Assembly (NCBI RefSeq): GCF_000720455.1 | Contig: NZ_JOAK01000035.1 | Coordinates: 1 to 58,816, forward strand | Length of the DNA: 58,816 bases | Direction of reading: 5' to 3' | Origin: Streptomyces virginiae | GTDB taxonomy: Bacteria > Actinomycetota > Actinomycetes > Streptomycetales > Streptomycetaceae | Shown here: positions 26,807-38,896 of the stretch, piece by piece | How positions within the stretch are numbered: position 1 is the first letter of the stretch | Layout: every line of letters begins with the position of its first letter | Translations under genes and position numbers: made by a program | The notes under the pieces: model-generated | Database searches by the model: none | What the model was told of the DNA's origin: nothing | What the model saw: the letters and a program-made list of their open reading frames with translations, nothing else

Positions 26807-28462
26807 TCAGCGGACGAAGGTGCTCGCCTGACCGGCCAGGTCCAGGAAGTACTGCGGGGCCAGGCCCAGGACCAGGGTGACCGCGACGCCCACCGCGATG
26901 GTCGTCATCGTCAGCGGCGACGGGACGGCCACCGTCGGGCCGTCGGCCTTCGGCTCGCTGAAGAACATCAGGACGATCACCCGGATGTAGAAGAACGCGG
27001 CGATCGCGGACGACAGGACACCGATCACGACCAGCGCTCCCGCGCCGCCCTCGGCCGCCGCGCTGAACACGGCGAACTTGCCCGTGAAGCCCGACGTCAG
27101 CGGGATGCCGGCGAAGGCCAGCAGGAACACCGCGAACACGGCCGCCGTCAGCGGCGAACGCCGGCCCAGACCGGCCCACTTGGACAGGTGCGTCGCCTCG
27201 CCGCCCGCGTCGCGCACCAGAGTGACCACCGCGAACGCGCCGATCGTCACGAAGGAGTAGGCGAGCAGGTAGAAGAGGACGGACTGGACGCCCTCCGCCG
27301 ACGTCGCGATCACACCGGCCAGGATGAAGCCGGCGTGCGCGACGGAGGAGTACGCCAGGAGCCGCTTGACGTCGGTCTGGGTCACGGCGATCACCGCGCC
27401 CGCCAGCATCGTGACGATGGCCACCGCCCACATCACCGGCCGCCAGTCCCAGCGCAGCCCCGGCAGGACCACGTACAGCAGCCGCAACAGGGCGCCGAAC
27501 GCGGCCACCTTCGTCGCCGCCGCCATGAAGCCGGTGACCGGGGTCGGGGCGCCCTGGTAGACGTCCGGGGTCCACATGTGGAAGGGGACCGCACCGACCT
27601 TGAAGAGCAGGCCCGTCAGGATCAGCGCACCGCCCATGAGCAGCAGCGCGTCGTTGCCCATGGTGCCGGCCAGTGCCGGGTCGATCTTCGTGATCGTGCC
27701 GTCGACGACGTCGGCGATCACCGCGTACGACACGGAGCCCGCGTAGCCGTAGAGCAGCGCGATGCCGAAGAGGAGGAAGGCGGAGGAGAAGGCCCCCAGC
27801 AGGAAGTACTTCACCGCGGCCTCCTGCGACATCAGCCGCTGGCGGCGGGCGACGGCGCAGAGCAGGTACAGCGGGAGGGAGAAGACCTCCAGGGCGACGA
27901 ACAGCGTCAGCAGGTCGTTCGCCGCCGGGAAGATCAGCATGCCGGCGATCGCGAACAGGGCCAGCGGGAAGACCTCGGTGGTGGTGAAGCCCGCCTTGAC
28001 GGCGGCCTTCTCGCTGTCGCTGCCCGGTACCGAAGCCGCCTGGGCGGCGAAGGAGTCCACCCGGTTGCCGTGCGCGGCCGGGTCCAGGCGCCGCTCGGCG
28101 AAGGTGAAGACGGCGACGACCGAGGCCAGCAGGATGGTGCCCTGCAGGAAGAGCGCGGGACCGTCCACGGCGATGGCGCCCATCGCGGCGATGTGGGCCT
28201 TGGACGAGCCGTACCCGCCGGCCGCGAGGCCGACGACCGCGGCGAAGGCCGAGGCCAGCGCGGCGAGGGCGAGGAACACCTGGACGTAGTAGCGGGACCG
28301 GCGGGGCACGAAGGCCTCCACCAGGATCCCGACGACGGCCGCGCCCACCACGATCAGCGTGGGCGCGAGCTGCGCGTACTCGATGGTCGGCGCCGGGATC
28401 CGGTCGGCCGGCGTGTCGGCCGCCAGTGTCCACAGGCTGTGGGCGGAAGTCAGTGTGCTCAC
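26807..28462 (-). CDS. nuoN: NADH-quinone oxidoreductase subunit N
   Basis: Antiporter-like proton-pumping membrane subunit of Complex I, 551 aa with about 14 hydrophobic helices. Recognisable stretches include KYFLLGAFSSAFLLFGIALLYG, FKVGAVPFHMWTPDVYQGAP (conserved Lys and the W-T-P-D-V-Y signature) and KRLLAYSSVAHAGF. GTG start overlapping the nuoM stop (GTGA). Last gene of the operon; the extra N-terminal loop (about 95-135) is longer than in E. coli NuoN. Confidence 0.96.
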   Translation of the reverse strand: MSTLTSAHSLWTLAADTPADRIPAPTIEYAQLAPTLIVVGAAVVGILVEAFVPRRSRYYVQVFLALAALASAFAAVVGLAAGGYGSSKAHIAAMGAIAVDGPALFLQGTILLASVVAVFTFAERRLDPAAHGNRVDSFAAQAASVPGSDSEKAAVKAGFTTTEVFPLALFAIAGMLIFPAANDLLTLFVALEVFSLPLYLLCAVARRQRLMSQEAAVKYFLLGAFSSAFLLFGIALLYGYAGSVSYAVIADVVDGTITKIDPALAGTMGNDALLLMGGALILTGLLFKVGAVPFHMWTPDVYQGAPTPVTGFMAAATKVAAFGALLRLLYVVLPGLRWDWRPVMWAVAIVTMLAGAVIAVTQTDVKRLLAYSSVAHAGFILAGVIATSAEGVQSVLFYLLAYSFVTIGAFAVVTLVRDAGGEATHLSKWAGLGRRSPLTAAVFAVFLLAFAGIPLTSGFTGKFAVFSAAAEGGAGALVVIGVLSSAIAAFFYIRVIVLMFFSEPKADGPTVAVPSPLTMTTIAVGVAVTLVLGLAPQYFLDLAGQASTFVR

Positions 28463-30051
28463 TTCGCCTCCTCCCCGTTCTTGGCTTCGACGGCGACCTC
28501 GGGCTTCGGGTCCGTCTGCTTCACGTCCGACATGGTGTGCTCCACCGCCGGGTTGACGATGTCGGTGAGGACCTTCGGGTAGACGCCCAGCCCGATCAGC
28601 AGCGCGATCAGCGGGGCGACCACCAGCACCTCCCGCAGGCGCAGGTCCGGCATGGTGCGGACCTCCTCCTTCACGGGCCCGGTCATCGTGCGCTGGTAGA
28701 GCACGAGCGTGTAGAGCGCGGCCAGCACGATGCCGACGGTGGCGACGATCCCGACGACCGGGTAGCGGGCGAACGTCCCGACCAGGACCAGGAACTCGCT
28801 GACGAAGGGCGCGAGGCCCGGCAGCGAGAGGGTGGCGAGGCCGCCGATGAGGAAGGTCCCGGCGAGGACCGGGGCGACCTTCTGGACGCCGCCGTAGTCG
28901 GCGATGAGCCGCGAGCCGCGCCGCGAGATCAGGAAGCCGGCCACCAGCATCAGCGCCGCCGTCGACAGGCCGTGGTTGACCATGTAGAGGGTGGCGCCCG
29001 ACTGGCCCTGGGAGGTCATCGCGAAGATGCCCAGGATGATGAAGCCGAAGTGCGAGATGGAGGCGTAGGCCACCAGCCGCTTGATGTCCCGCTGCCCGAC
29101 CGCGACCAGGGCCCCGTAGACGATGCTGATCAGGGCCAGTACGAGGATCACCGGCGTGGCCCACTTGCTGGCGTCGGGGAAGAGCCCGAGGCAGAAGCGG
29201 AGCATCGCGAAGGTGCCGACCTTGTCGACGACCGCGGTGATCAGTACGGCGACCGGGGCGGTGGACTCGCCCATCGCGTTCGGCAGCCAGGTGTGCAGCG
29301 GCCACAGCGGGGCCTTCACCGCGAAGGCGAAGAAGAAGCCGAGGAACAGCAGCCGCTCGGTGTTGGTCGCCATGTCCAGGGTGCCCGCGGCGCGGGCGGC
29401 GGTGATCTCCTGGAGGGAGAAGTTCCCGGCGACCACGTACAGGCCGATCACCGCGGCCAGCATGATCAGGCCGCCGACCAGGTTGTAGAGCAGGAACTTG
29501 ACCGCCGCGTAACTGCGCTGCGCGGCCGCGTTCTCGTCGCTGCCCAAGTGGGCCCGGTCCCCGAAGCCGCCGATGAGGAAGTACATCGGGATGAGCATGG
29601 CTTCGAAGAAGATGTAGAAGAGGAAGACGTCGGTGGCCTCGAAGGAGATGATCACCATCGCCTCGACCATCAGGATCAGGGCGAAGAAGCCCTGGGTCGG
29701 ACGCCAGCGCTTCGAGCTGGTCTCCAGCGGGTCGGCGTCGTGCCAGCCGGCCGCGATCACGAAGGGGATCAGGAGCGCGGTGAGTCCGATGAGGACCACC
29801 CCGATGCCGTCCACGCCCAGTTCGTAGCGGACGCCGAAGTCGGGGATCCAGGCGCGGGATTCGGTGAGCTGGTAGCGGTCGCCACCGGGTTCGAAGCGGA
29901 CCGCGACGAGCACGGCCAGGGCCAGTGTCGCCAGCGAGAAGAACAGCGCGAGCCACTTGGCGGCGGTCCGGCGGGCGGCCGGGACGGCCGCCGTGAGGAT
30001 CGCGCCGACCGCGGGCACCGCGGCCGTGACCGTCAGAAGCGGGAAGTTCAT
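28459..30051 (-). CDS. nuoM: NADH-quinone oxidoreductase subunit M
   Basis: Antiporter-like membrane subunit, 530 aa with about 14 helices. KAPLWPLHTWLPNAMGESTAPVAVL gives the channel Lys and the LPxA loop, and KRLVAYASISHFGFIILG the C-terminal half-channel. The charged C-terminal tail (EEVRTMPDLRLRE...EVAVEAKNGEEAK) is an actinobacterial extension. ATG start one nt after the nuoL stop. Confidence 0.97.
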   Translation of the reverse strand: MNFPLLTVTAAVPAVGAILTAAVPAARRTAAKWLALFFSLATLALAVLVAVRFEPGGDRYQLTESRAWIPDFGVRYELGVDGIGVVLIGLTALLIPFVIAAGWHDADPLETSSKRWRPTQGFFALILMVEAMVIISFEATDVFLFYIFFEAMLIPMYFLIGGFGDRAHLGSDENAAAQRSYAAVKFLLYNLVGGLIMLAAVIGLYVVAGNFSLQEITAARAAGTLDMATNTERLLFLGFFFAFAVKAPLWPLHTWLPNAMGESTAPVAVLITAVVDKVGTFAMLRFCLGLFPDASKWATPVILVLALISIVYGALVAVGQRDIKRLVAYASISHFGFIILGIFAMTSQGQSGATLYMVNHGLSTAALMLVAGFLISRRGSRLIADYGGVQKVAPVLAGTFLIGGLATLSLPGLAPFVSEFLVLVGTFARYPVVGIVATVGIVLAALYTLVLYQRTMTGPVKEEVRTMPDLRLREVLVVAPLIALLIGLGVYPKVLTDIVNPAVEHTMSDVKQTDPKPEVAVEAKNGEEAK

Positions 30052-30052
30052 G

Positions 30053-31972
30053 TCACACCGCCCTCATCAGCAGGGTCGCGGCGATCAGGATCGCCGTGCC
30101 CCCGAACATCGAGACCGCGTAGCTGCGGGCGTAGCCGTTCTGCAGCTTGCGCAGCCGGCCCGAGAGGCCGCCGACCGAGGCGGCCGTCCCGTTGACCACC
30201 CCGTCGACCAGGCTGTGGTCGACGTACACGAGGGAGCGGGTCAGGTGCTCCCCGCCGCGCACCAGCACGACGTGGTTGAAGTCGTCCTGGTACAGGTCGC
30301 GGCGGGCCGCCCGGGTGAGGAAGGAGCCGCGCGGGGCGACGACCGGGACGGGCCGCTTGCCGTACATCGCCCAGGCGATGCCGACGCCGACGAGGAGCAT
30401 CACCATGGTGGCCGCGGTGACCGTCATGGCGCTGACCGGCGGGTTGCCGTGGGAATAGCCGGTGACGGGCTCCAGCCACTTCAGGAAGCGCTCGCCGATC
30501 TCGAAGAAGGCGCCGGCGAAGACCGACCCGAAGGCCAGGATGACCATGGGGACGGTCATCGACTTCGGGGACTCGTGCGGGTGCGGCTCGTGGCCGGACC
30601 CCGCGGCGGAGCCGCTGTCGGATGCCGTGGGCTGCCAGCGCTTCTCGCCGAAGAAGGTGAGGAGCATGACGCGGGTCATGTAGAAGGCGGTGATGCCGGC
30701 GCCCAGCAGGGTGACCCCGCCGAGGATCCAGCCCTCGGTGCCGCCCTTCGCGAAGGCCGCCTCGATGATCATGTCCTTGGAGAAGAAGCCGGACAGGCCC
30801 GGGAAGCCGATGATCGCCAGGTAGCCGAGGCCGAAGGTGACGAAGGTGACCGGCATGTACTTTCGCAGGCCGCCGTACTTGCGCATGTCGACCTCGTCGT
30901 TCATCCCGTGCATCACGGAACCCGCGCCGAGGAAGAGGCCGGCCTTGAAGAAGCCGTGCGTCACCAGGTGCATGATCGCGAAGACGTAGCCGATCGGGCC
31001 GAGGCCCGCGGCGAGGATCATGTAGCCGATCTGCGACATCGTCGAGCCCGCCAGGGCCTTCTTGATGTCGTCCTTCGCGCAACCGACGATCGCACCGAAC
31101 AGGAGCGTGACCGCGCCGACGACGGTGACGACCAGCTGGGCGTCGGGCGCCCCGTTGAAGACCGCGGCGGACCGGACGATCAGGTAGACGCCCGCGGTCA
31201 CCATCGTCGCCGCGTGGATGAGGGCCGAGACCGGGGTCGGGCCCTCCATCGCGTCCCCGAGCCAGGACTGCAGCGGGACCTGCGCCGACTTGCCGCAGGC
31301 CGCCAGGAGCAGCATCAGGCCGATGGCCGTGAGCTTGCCCTCCGAGGCCTCCCCCACCGCGCCGAACACCGGCCCGAAGGCGAAGGTCCCGAACGTGGTG
31401 AACATCAGCATGATCGCGATCGACAGGCCCATGTCGCCGACCCGGTTGACCAGGAAGGCCTTCTTGGCGGCCGTGGCCGCGCTGGGCTTGTGCTGCCAGA
31501 AGCCGATCAGCAGGTACGAGGCGAGGCCCACGCCCTCCCAGCCGAAGTACAGCAGCAGGTAGTTGTCGGCGAGGACCAGCAGCAGCATGGCCGCGACGAA
31601 CAGGTTGAGGTAGCCGAAGAAGCGTCGGCGGCGCTCGTCGTGCTCCATGTACCCGATCGAGTACACGTGGATGAGCGTGCCGACGCCCGAGATCAGCAGG
31701 ACGAACGTCATCGACAGCTGGTCCAGCTGGAACGCCATGTCCGCCTGGAAGCCCTCGACGGGGATCCAGGTGTACAGGTTCTGCGTCAGCGTCCGGTCGT
31801 CGGCGCCGCGCCCCAGCATGTCGGCGAAGAGCACGACGCCGATCCCGAAGGAGACGGCCGCGAGCAGGGTGCCGAGCCAGTGGCCGGTCTTGTCGAGGCG
31901 CCGGCCGCCGCAGAGCAGCACCACCGCTCCGAGCAGGGGCGCCGCGATCAGCAGCGCAATCAGGTTCTCCAC
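30053..31972 (-). CDS. nuoL: NADH-quinone oxidoreductase subunit L
   Basis: Distal proton-pumping subunit, 639 aa. The antiporter core ([59 protein letters not shown]) is followed by the lateral-helix region near the C-terminus. A poorly conserved hydrophilic insert ([23 protein letters not shown]) lies at about residues 445-470. GTG start 9 bp after nuoK. Confidence 0.97.
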   Translation of the reverse strand: MENLIALLIAAPLLGAVVLLCGGRRLDKTGHWLGTLLAAVSFGIGVVLFADMLGRGADDRTLTQNLYTWIPVEGFQADMAFQLDQLSMTFVLLISGVGTLIHVYSIGYMEHDERRRRFFGYLNLFVAAMLLLVLADNYLLLYFGWEGVGLASYLLIGFWQHKPSAATAAKKAFLVNRVGDMGLSIAIMLMFTTFGTFAFGPVFGAVGEASEGKLTAIGLMLLLAACGKSAQVPLQSWLGDAMEGPTPVSALIHAATMVTAGVYLIVRSAAVFNGAPDAQLVVTVVGAVTLLFGAIVGCAKDDIKKALAGSTMSQIGYMILAAGLGPIGYVFAIMHLVTHGFFKAGLFLGAGSVMHGMNDEVDMRKYGGLRKYMPVTFVTFGLGYLAIIGFPGLSGFFSKDMIIEAAFAKGGTEGWILGGVTLLGAGITAFYMTRVMLLTFFGEKRWQPTASDSGSAAGSGHEPHPHESPKSMTVPMVILAFGSVFAGAFFEIGERFLKWLEPVTGYSHGNPPVSAMTVTAATMVMLLVGVGIAWAMYGKRPVPVVAPRGSFLTRAARRDLYQDDFNHVVLVRGGEHLTRSLVYVDHSLVDGVVNGTAASVGGLSGRLRKLQNGYARSYAVSMFGGTAILIAATLLMRAV

Positions 31973-31981
31973 AGCGACCCC

Positions 31982-32281
31982 TTACAGCTTCATCAGGCTG
32001 GCGTCGTCGACCGAGGCCGAGTGGCGGGTACGGAACAGCGACACGATGATCGCCAGGCCGACCACGACCTCCGCGGCGGCTACGACCATCGTGAAGAAGG
32101 CGATGATCTGGCCGTCGAGGTTGCCGTGCATCCGGGAGAACGCGACGAAGGCGAGGTTGCAGGCGTTGAGCATCAGCTCGACGCACATGAACAGCACGAT
32201 CGCGTTCTTGCGGATCAGCACTCCGGTGGCGCCGATGGTGAACAGCAGGGCCGCCAGGTACAGGTAGTTGACCGGATTCAC
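31982..32281 (-). CDS. nuoK: NADH-quinone oxidoreductase subunit K
   Basis: Small three-helix membrane subunit of 99 aa, normal length. It carries the two functionally important membrane Glu residues, one in [14 protein letters not shown] and one in [18 protein letters not shown] start overlapping the nuoJ stop by 4 bp. Confidence 0.97.
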   Translation of the reverse strand: MNPVNYLYLAALLFTIGATGVLIRKNAIVLFMCVELMLNACNLAFVAFSRMHGNLDGQIIAFFTMVVAAAEVVVGLAIIVSLFRTRHSASVDDASLMKL

Positions 32282-33084
32282 TGCGAGGCCTCCTCACGGC
32301 CCAGGCGCTCCGCGGAACGCTGCTCCAGCGCCTTGAGGTCGTCGAGCGCCTCGCTGGACACGTCGCGGATCTGGCCGCGGGCGCGCAGCGTCTTGCTGAC
32401 GGTCAGCTCGGACGGGGTGCCGTCCGGCAGCAGGCCGGCGACGTCCACCGCGTTGTGCCGGGCGTAGACGCCGGGCGCGGGCAGCGGCGGGAGCTGCACG
32501 CCCGCGCGTACGCGGCGCTCGGCCAGCTCGCGCTGGGTCGCGGCCCGTTCGGTGCGCTCTCGGTGGGTGAGCACCATCGCGCCGACGGCCGCGGTGATCA
32601 GCAGTGCGCCGGTGATCTCGAAGGCGAAGACGTACTTGGTGAAGATCAGCTGCGCCAGACCTTCGACGTGCCCGGCGGAGTTGATCCGGCCGAGTCCGTT
32701 GAACTGGCCCAGCCCGGCGTGGCCGATGCCCGCGAACAGCAGGATGCCGAAGCCGAGGCCGCACAGGACGGCCAGCCAGCGCTGTCCCTTGATGGTCTCC
32801 TTCAGGGAGTCGGCGGCGGTGACGCCGACGAGCATGACCACGAAGAGGAAGAGCATCATGATCGCGCCGGTGTAGACGATGACCTGGACGACGCCCAGGA
32901 AGTACGCCCCGTTGGCGAGGTAGAAGACGGCCAGGATGATCATCGTCCCGGCGAGGCTGAGTGCGCTGTGCACGGCCTTCTTCATCAGGATCGTGGCCAG
33001 CGCGCCGATGACGGCGACCGTGCCGAGGATCCAGAACTGCACGGCCTCGCCACTGGAGGTGGCGGTCGCGGCGACGGCGCTCAT
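32278..33084 (-). CDS. nuoJ: NADH-quinone oxidoreductase subunit J
   Basis: Membrane subunit with five helices in the first ~170 residues ([41 protein letters not shown]). 268 aa, well above the ~185 aa of E. coli NuoJ; the extra ~90 residues are a hydrophilic, Arg/Glu-rich C-terminal tail common in actinobacteria. ATG overlaps the nuoI stop (ATGA). Confidence 0.95.
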   Translation of the reverse strand: MSAVAATATSSGEAVQFWILGTVAVIGALATILMKKAVHSALSLAGTMIILAVFYLANGAYFLGVVQVIVYTGAIMMLFLFVVMLVGVTAADSLKETIKGQRWLAVLCGLGFGILLFAGIGHAGLGQFNGLGRINSAGHVEGLAQLIFTKYVFAFEITGALLITAAVGAMVLTHRERTERAATQRELAERRVRAGVQLPPLPAPGVYARHNAVDVAGLLPDGTPSELTVSKTLRARGQIRDVSSEALDDLKALEQRSAERLGREEASQ

Positions 33085-33692
33085 GCCCCCACCTCCGCCG
33101 CGGCGCCGCCGGCGGAGTCGGCGGAGTCGGCCGGCTCCTCGCCCTTGGAGACCGCCACCTGCCGGACCGTGCCCGGGGCCGCGCCCGTCACCAGTCCGCG
33201 GTAGTAGTCCTGCTCGTCGGTGCCGGGGAAGATCGAGTGCGGGGCCTCGACCATGCCCTCGCTCAGGCCGGCGAGCAGCTGCTCCTTGGTGTAGATGAGC
33301 GATTCGCGGCTGGCGTCGGCCAGTTCGAACTCGTTGGTCATGGTCAGCGCCCGGGTCGGGCACGCCTCGACGCACAGCCCGCACAGGATGCAGCGGGCGT
33401 AGTTGATCTGGTAGACCCGGCCGTACCGCTCGCCCGGGGAGTAGCGCTCCTCCTCGGTGTTGTCCGCGCCCTCCACGTAGATGGCGTCGGCGGGACAGGC
33501 CCAGGCGCACAGCTCGCACCCGATGCACTTCTCCAGACCGTCGGGGTGCCGGTTGAGCTGGTGCCGTCCGTGGAAGCGCGGGGCGGTCGTCTTCTGCTGC
33601 TCCGGGTACTGCTCGGTGAGGCGCTTCTTGAACATGGCCTTGAAGGTCACGCCGAAGCCGGCCACCGGGTTCTGCCACTTCTCGTCAGACAT
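33081..33692 (-). CDS. nuoI: NADH-quinone oxidoreductase subunit I
   Basis: Peripheral-arm iron-sulfur subunit, 203 aa, carrying clusters N6a and N6b. Two C-x2-C-x2-C-x3-CP motifs are present: [16 protein letters not shown] and [16 protein letters not shown]. The start at ATG 33692 ([14 protein letters not shown]) is chosen over a longer in-frame version because it overlaps the nuoH stop by only 8 bp. The C-terminus is extended and low-complexity ([16 protein letters not shown]). Confidence 0.96.
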   Translation of the reverse strand: MSDEKWQNPVAGFGVTFKAMFKKRLTEQYPEQQKTTAPRFHGRHQLNRHPDGLEKCIGCELCAWACPADAIYVEGADNTEEERYSPGERYGRVYQINYARCILCGLCVEACPTRALTMTNEFELADASRESLIYTKEQLLAGLSEGMVEAPHSIFPGTDEQDYYRGLVTGAAPGTVRQVAVSKGEEPADSADSAGGAAAEVGA

Positions 33693-35049
33693 TCTCAGCA
33701 CCCTCCTCTCGGTCACTGTCGGGGTTCGCGCCGCCACTGACGATCAGCTCCCGCTCGCTGCGGGGCCGCCTGCGCGGTACGGGTGCCAGGTGCTGGCCGG
33801 GCTTGGGCGGTACGGGGAACCCGCCCGCCAGCGGGTCGAAGGGCCGGGCGTCCTCGGCCGCGTCCGCGGCCGCGGCCTTCTCGCGCTTGTCGCGGAAGAC
33901 GTCCGCGACGAGGGAGAGCAGCAGGATCGCCACGACGGCGCCGCCGACGTAGAGGGCGATGTCGCCGATCTCGTACGCCTCGTTGCGCAGTGCCCGGACG
34001 GTGGCGACCATCATCAGCCAGACCACGGAGACCGGGATCAGGACCTTCCAGCCCAGCTTCATCAGCTGGTCGTAGCGCACGCGCGGCAGCGTGCCGCGCA
34101 GCCAGATGAAGAAGAACAGGAGCAGCTGCACCTTCAGGACGAACCAGAGCAACGGCCACCAGCCGTGGTTGGCGCCCTCCCAGAACGTGCTGATCGGGTA
34201 CGGGGCCCGCCAGCCGCCCAGGAACAGGGTGACCGAGACCGCCGAGACGGTGACCATGTTGACGTACTCGGCGAGCATGAACAGCGCGAACTTGATCGAG
34301 GAGTACTCGGTGTTGAAGCCGCCGACCAGGTCGCCTTCGGACTCCGGCATGTCGAAGGGGGCGCGGTTCGTCTCGCCGACCATCGTGACGACGTAGATGA
34401 TGAAGGACACCGGCAGCAGCACGATGAACCAGCGGTCCTGCTGGGCATCCACGATCGCCGAGGTCGACATCGACCCGGAGTAGAGGAAGACCGAGGCGAA
34501 GGCCGCGCCCATCGCGATCTCGTAGGAGATCATCTGCGCGCAGGAGCGCAGGCCGCCGAGGAGCGGGTACGTGGAGCCGGAGGACCAGCCCGCGAGGACG
34601 ATGCCGTAGATGCCGACCGAGGCCACCGCGAGGATGTAGAGCATCGCGATGGGCAGGTCGGTCAGCTGCATCGAGGTGCGCTGGCCGAAGATGGAGACCT
34701 CGTCGCCGGCCGGGCCGAAGGGGATCACCGCGATGGCCATGAAGGCCGGGATCGCCGCGATGATCGGAGCCAGGACGTAGACGACCTTGTCGGCCCGCTT
34801 GACGATGATGTCTTCCTTGAGCATCAGCTTCACGCCGTCGGCGAGCGACTGGAGCATGCCCCAGGGGCCGTGCCGGTTGGGGCCGATGCGCAGCTGCATC
34901 CAGGCGACGACCTTGCGCTCCCACACGATGGAGAAGAGCACCGTCACCATCAGGAAGGCGAAGCAGAACACCGCCTTGACGACGACGAGCCACCAGACGT
35001 CCCGTCCGAAGAGGGACAGGTCCTCGGCAGCGAGTTGAACGGTGTTCAC
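33685..35049 (-). CDS. nuoH: NADH-quinone oxidoreductase subunit H
   Basis: Membrane subunit at the quinone-channel entrance, 454 aa with eight helices. Signature segments: [26 protein letters not shown] (residues about 45-70), [22 protein letters not shown], and [24 protein letters not shown]. The last ~85 residues are a charged tail ([21 protein letters not shown]...). GTG start overlapping the nuoG stop. Confidence 0.97.
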   Translation of the reverse strand: MNTVQLAAEDLSLFGRDVWWLVVVKAVFCFAFLMVTVLFSIVWERKVVAWMQLRIGPNRHGPWGMLQSLADGVKLMLKEDIIVKRADKVVYVLAPIIAAIPAFMAIAVIPFGPAGDEVSIFGQRTSMQLTDLPIAMLYILAVASVGIYGIVLAGWSSGSTYPLLGGLRSCAQMISYEIAMGAAFASVFLYSGSMSTSAIVDAQQDRWFIVLLPVSFIIYVVTMVGETNRAPFDMPESEGDLVGGFNTEYSSIKFALFMLAEYVNMVTVSAVSVTLFLGGWRAPYPISTFWEGANHGWWPLLWFVLKVQLLLFFFIWLRGTLPRVRYDQLMKLGWKVLIPVSVVWLMMVATVRALRNEAYEIGDIALYVGGAVVAILLLSLVADVFRDKREKAAAADAAEDARPFDPLAGGFPVPPKPGQHLAPVPRRRPRSERELIVSGGANPDSDREEGAENV

Positions 35050-37550
35050 GCGCCCACCTCCGCAGTGGTGTCGCCTGCGCCGGCCGGGGTCGCCGGACCG
35101 ATGCGTACGAGGGTGCCCGGGCGGGCTCCGGCGTCGGCGAGGACGCCGGAGCCGGTGGAGTTCAGCGGGAGCCAGACCACGCGGTCGGGCATCTCGGTGA
35201 TCCGGAGCGGGAGTTCCACGGTGCCGACGGGGCCGGTGACCGCGAGGACGTCGCCGTCCTTGACGCCCGTCTCGGCGGCCGTGGCGGCCGACAGCCGGGC
35301 GCTCGCCTCGTGGCGGGTGCCGGCCAGGGCCTCGTCGCCCTCCTGGAGCCGGCCCTGGTCGAGGAGGAGCCGGTGGCCCGCGAGGACCGCCTCGCCGGCG
35401 CCCGGACGGGGCAGCGGCACCGGGTCGGTGGACTGCTCCGCGGCGAGCCCGCCCTCCCAGGGGCCGAGCCGCTCCAGCTCGCGGCGTACGGCGTGCACGT
35501 CGGGCAGCGCGATCGGCCGGTCGGCGGCGTCGGCCAGCATGTGCAGGACGCGGGCGTCGGCCGGGGCGAGCCTGCGGGTCATCTGGTCGGGCTTGAGCGC
35601 GGCCTCGAACGGCCGGACCCGGCCCTCCCAGTTGATGAACGCGCCCGCCTTCTCGGCGACCGCGGCGACCGGCAGGACCACGTCCGCGTGGTCGGTGACC
35701 TCGCTGGGCCGCAGCTCCAGGGAGACCACGAAGGCCTCCTTCAGGGCGGTCCGCGCGCGGGCGGGGTCGGGCAGGTCGGTGACCTCGACGCCCGCGACCA
35801 GCAGCGCGGACAGTTCCCGGGTGGCCGCCGCCTCGACGATCTGACCGGTGTCGCGGCCGTAGCGGTGCGGGAGTTCGTCCAGGCCCCAGGCGGTGGCGAC
35901 CTCGTCGCGGGCCCGCGGGTCGGTCGCCGGTCGGCCGCCCGGCAGCAGGGACGGCAGCGCGCCGGCCTCGACGGCCGCCCGCTCCCCGGCCCGGCGCGGG
36001 ATCCACACCAGCTTCGCGCCGGTCGCGGCGGCCGCCCGTACGGCGGCGGTCAGCGCGCCGGGCACGCCGGCGAGGCGCTCCCCGACGACGATGACGGCGC
36101 CGGGCCTGCGCAGCGCCTCGGCGGCTTCGCCGCCGCCCGCCTCCAGGCCGGTCCGCGAGGACAGCGCGTCGAGCCAGTCGGGCTCGGTGCCGGGAGCGGC
36201 GGCGAGCAGGGTGCCGCCGGCCTTCTGAAGCCCGCGGGTGGCGAAGGGGGCGAGGGCGAAGGTCCGCTGCTTGTGCCTGCGGTGGGCCTTGCGCAGCCGC
36301 AGGAAGACCCCGGGGGCCTCCTCCTCGGCCTCGATGCCGGCGAGGAGCACCGTGGGCGCCGCCTCCAGCGAGGTGTGGGTGACGCCGTCGCCGTCGAGGT
36401 CCTTGCCGGTGCCGGCGACGGTGGCGGCCAGGAAGTCGGCCTCCTCCGCGCTGTGCACGCGGGCCCGGAAGTCGATGTCGTTGGTGTCGAGCACCACCCG
36501 GGCGAACTTGGCGTAGGCGTAGGCGTCCTCGACGGTGAGCCGGCCGCCGGTGAGCACGCCGGCCCGGCCGCGCGCGGCGGCGAGGCCGTTCGCGGCGGCC
36601 TCCAGGGCCTCGGGCCAGCTGGCCGGCTCCAGGACTCCGGCGGCGCTGCGCACCAGCGGGGTGGTCAGCCGGTCCGGGCGCTGCGCGTAGCGGAACCCGA
36701 AGCGGCCCTTGTCGCAGACCCACTCCTCGTTGACCTCGGGGTCCTCCGCGGCGAGGCGCCGCAGCACCTTGCCGCGGCGGTGGTCGGTACGGGTCGCGCA
36801 GCCGCCCGCGCAGTGCTCGCACACGCTCGGGGAGGAGACGAGGTCGAAGGGGCGGGAGCGGAACCGGTACGCGGCCGAGGTGAGGGCGCCGACCGGGCAG
36901 ATCTGGATGGTGTTGCCGGAGAAGTACGACTCGAAGGGGTCGTCCTCGCCGGTGCCGACCTGCTGGAGCGCGCCGCGTTCCAGGAGCTCGATCATCGGGT
37001 CGCCGGCGATCTCGTTGGAGAAGCGGGTGCAGCGGGCGCACAGCACGCACCGCTCGCGGTCCAGCAGCACCTGGGTGGAGATCGGGACGGGCTTCTCGTA
37101 GGTCCGCTTCTTGCCCTCGAAGCGGGATTCGGCGTTGCCGTGCGACATGGCCTGGTTCTGCAGCGGGCACTCGCCGCCCTTGTCGCAGACGGGGCAGTCC
37201 AGCGGGTGGTTGATGAGCAGCAGCTCCATCACCCCGCGCTGGGCCTTGTCGGCGACCTCGGAGGTCAGCTGGGTCTTGACGACCATGCCGTCGGTGCAGG
37301 TGATGGTGCAGGAGGCCATCGGCTTGCGCTGGCCCTCGACCTCGACGATGCACTGGCGGCAGGCGCCGGCCGGGGGCAGGAGGGGGTGGTCGCAGAACCG
37401 GGGGATCTCGATGCCGAGCTGTTCGGCGGCGCGGATGACGAGGGTGCCCTTGGGCACCGAGAGTTCGACGCCGTCGATCGTCAGCGAGACCAGGTCCTGC
37501 GGCGGGACGGCTGGTTCTCCCCCGGAGGCGGCCGTAGTGGTGACGGTCAT
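35046..37550 (-). CDS. nuoG: NADH-quinone oxidoreductase subunit G
   Basis: Large iron-sulfur subunit, 834 aa. N-terminal [2Fe-2S] ligands lie in [15 protein letters not shown] with a later Cys. The His-ligated N5 motif is [22 protein letters not shown]...CPVGAL set forms N4. CEHCAGGC plus a distant Cys ([10 protein letters not shown]) would form the additional N7 cluster found in E. coli and Thermus. The remainder is a degenerate molybdopterin-oxidoreductase domain. ATG overlaps the nuoF stop by 4 bp. Confidence 0.97.
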   Translation of the reverse strand: MTVTTTAASGGEPAVPPQDLVSLTIDGVELSVPKGTLVIRAAEQLGIEIPRFCDHPLLPPAGACRQCIVEVEGQRKPMASCTITCTDGMVVKTQLTSEVADKAQRGVMELLLINHPLDCPVCDKGGECPLQNQAMSHGNAESRFEGKKRTYEKPVPISTQVLLDRERCVLCARCTRFSNEIAGDPMIELLERGALQQVGTGEDDPFESYFSGNTIQICPVGALTSAAYRFRSRPFDLVSSPSVCEHCAGGCATRTDHRRGKVLRRLAAEDPEVNEEWVCDKGRFGFRYAQRPDRLTTPLVRSAAGVLEPASWPEALEAAANGLAAARGRAGVLTGGRLTVEDAYAYAKFARVVLDTNDIDFRARVHSAEEADFLAATVAGTGKDLDGDGVTHTSLEAAPTVLLAGIEAEEEAPGVFLRLRKAHRRHKQRTFALAPFATRGLQKAGGTLLAAAPGTEPDWLDALSSRTGLEAGGGEAAEALRRPGAVIVVGERLAGVPGALTAAVRAAAATGAKLVWIPRRAGERAAVEAGALPSLLPGGRPATDPRARDEVATAWGLDELPHRYGRDTGQIVEAAATRELSALLVAGVEVTDLPDPARARTALKEAFVVSLELRPSEVTDHADVVLPVAAVAEKAGAFINWEGRVRPFEAALKPDQMTRRLAPADARVLHMLADAADRPIALPDVHAVRRELERLGPWEGGLAAEQSTDPVPLPRPGAGEAVLAGHRLLLDQGRLQEGDEALAGTRHEASARLSAATAAETGVKDGDVLAVTGPVGTVELPLRITEMPDRVVWLPLNSTGSGVLADAGARPGTLVRIGPATPAGAGDTTAEVGA

Positions 37551-38896
37551 GCGTTCACCTCCGTGTCGGCCCAGAGGGTCGACTTCCTGGGGTCGAAGGG
37601 GCAGCCCTTGCCCGTGATGTGCTGCTCGTACTCCTCGCGGAAGTACTTGAGCGAGGAGAAGATCGGGCTGGCCGCGCCGTCGCCGAGGGCGCAGAAGGAC
37701 TTGCCGTTGATGTTGTCGGCGATGTCGTTCAGCTTGTCGAGGTCGGACATGACGCCCTTGCCGGCCTCGATGTCGCGGAGCAGCTGGACCAGCCAGTAGG
37801 TGCCTTCGCGGCAGGGCGTGCACTTGCCGCAGGACTCGTGCGCGTAGAACTCGGTCCACCGGGTGACGGCCCGCACCACGCAGGTGGTCTCGTCGAAGCA
37901 CTGCAGGGCCTTGGTGCCGAGCATGGAGCCGGCGGCGCCGACGCCCTCGTAGTCCAGGGGGACGTCGAGGTGCTCGTCGGTGAACATCGGGGTGGAGGAT
38001 CCGCCCGGGGTCCAGAACTTCAGCCGGTGCCCGGGCCGCATGCCGCCGCTCATGTCGAGGAGCTGGCGCAGGGTGATGCCGAGCGGGGCCTCGTACTGGC
38101 CGGGTCCGGCGACGTGCCCGGAGAGCGAGTACAGCGTGAAGCCGGGGGACTTCTCGGTCCCCATCGCCTTGAACCAGTCCTTGCCCTTGTTCAGGATCGC
38201 GGGAACCGAGGCGATGGACTCGACGTTGTTGACGACAGTGGGGCACGCGTAGAGCCCCTCGACGGCAGGGAAGGGGGGACGCAGCCGGGGCTGGCCGCGC
38301 CGGCCTTCGAGGGAGTCGAGCAGCGCCGTCTCCTCGCCGCAGATGTACGCGCCCGCGCCCGCGTGCACCGTGATGTCGAGGTCGAGCCCGCTGCCGAGGA
38401 TGTCCTTGCCGAGGTATCCGGCCTCGTACGCCTCGCGCACCGCCTCGTGCAGGCGCCGCAGGACCGGTACGACCTCGCCGCGCAGGTAGATGAAGGCGTG
38501 CTGCGAGCGGATCGCGTAGCAGGCGATGATCATTCCCTCGATGAGGGAGTGCGGGTTGGCGAAGAGGAGCGGGATGTCCTTGCAGGTGCCCGGTTCCGAC
38601 TCGTCGGCGTTCACGACGAGGTAGTGCGGCTTTCCGTCGCCCTGCGGGATGAACTGCCACTTCATTCCGGTGGGGAAGCCGGCCCCGCCGCGTCCGCGCA
38701 GACCGGAGTCCTTCACGTAGGCGATGAGGTCGTCCGGGGTCATTGCGAGCGCCTTGCGCAGGCCTTCGTACCCCTCGTGGCGCCGGTAGGTCTCCAGCGT
38801 CCACGATTCGGGTTCGTCCCAGAAGGCCGACAGGACGGGTGCGAGGAGCTTTTCCGGGCTGGTGCCGTTCTTGCTCAGTTCGGTCGACACGGTCAT
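37547..38896 (-). CDS. nuoF: NADH-quinone oxidoreductase subunit F
   Basis: NADH- and FMN-binding subunit, 449 aa. The NADH/FMN Gly-rich motif is [17 protein letters not shown] at about 66-82; [15 protein letters not shown] and YLRGE follow. Cluster N3 ligands are in [15 protein letters not shown] with the fourth Cys in [13 protein letters not shown] at 38899 is a possible start one codon earlier, overlapping the nuoE stop as GTGA. AGGGAGGGGA precedes both starts. Confidence 0.97.
   Translation of the reverse strand: MTVSTELSKNGTSPEKLLAPVLSAFWDEPESWTLETYRRHEGYEGLRKALAMTPDDLIAYVKDSGLRGRGGAGFPTGMKWQFIPQGDGKPHYLVVNADESEPGTCKDIPLLFANPHSLIEGMIIACYAIRSQHAFIYLRGEVVPVLRRLHEAVREAYEAGYLGKDILGSGLDLDITVHAGAGAYICGEETALLDSLEGRRGQPRLRPPFPAVEGLYACPTVVNNVESIASVPAILNKGKDWFKAMGTEKSPGFTLYSLSGHVAGPGQYEAPLGITLRQLLDMSGGMRPGHRLKFWTPGGSSTPMFTDEHLDVPLDYEGVGAAGSMLGTKALQCFDETTCVVRAVTRWTEFYAHESCGKCTPCREGTYWLVQLLRDIEAGKGVMSDLDKLNDIADNINGKSFCALGDGAASPIFSSLKYFREEYEQHITGKGCPFDPRKSTLWADTEVNA

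Noticed and set aside
26727..32467. Long plus-strand frames opposite nuoN, nuoM and nuoL
   Set aside because: They are antisense shadows of well-supported nuo genes, with His/Asp/Gln-rich composition and no recognisable motif.
33693..33737. Longer NuoI start at 33737
   Set aside because: It would overlap nuoH by 53 bp and add residues not typical of NuoI; ATG 33692 gives the normal N-terminus and an 8-bp overlap.
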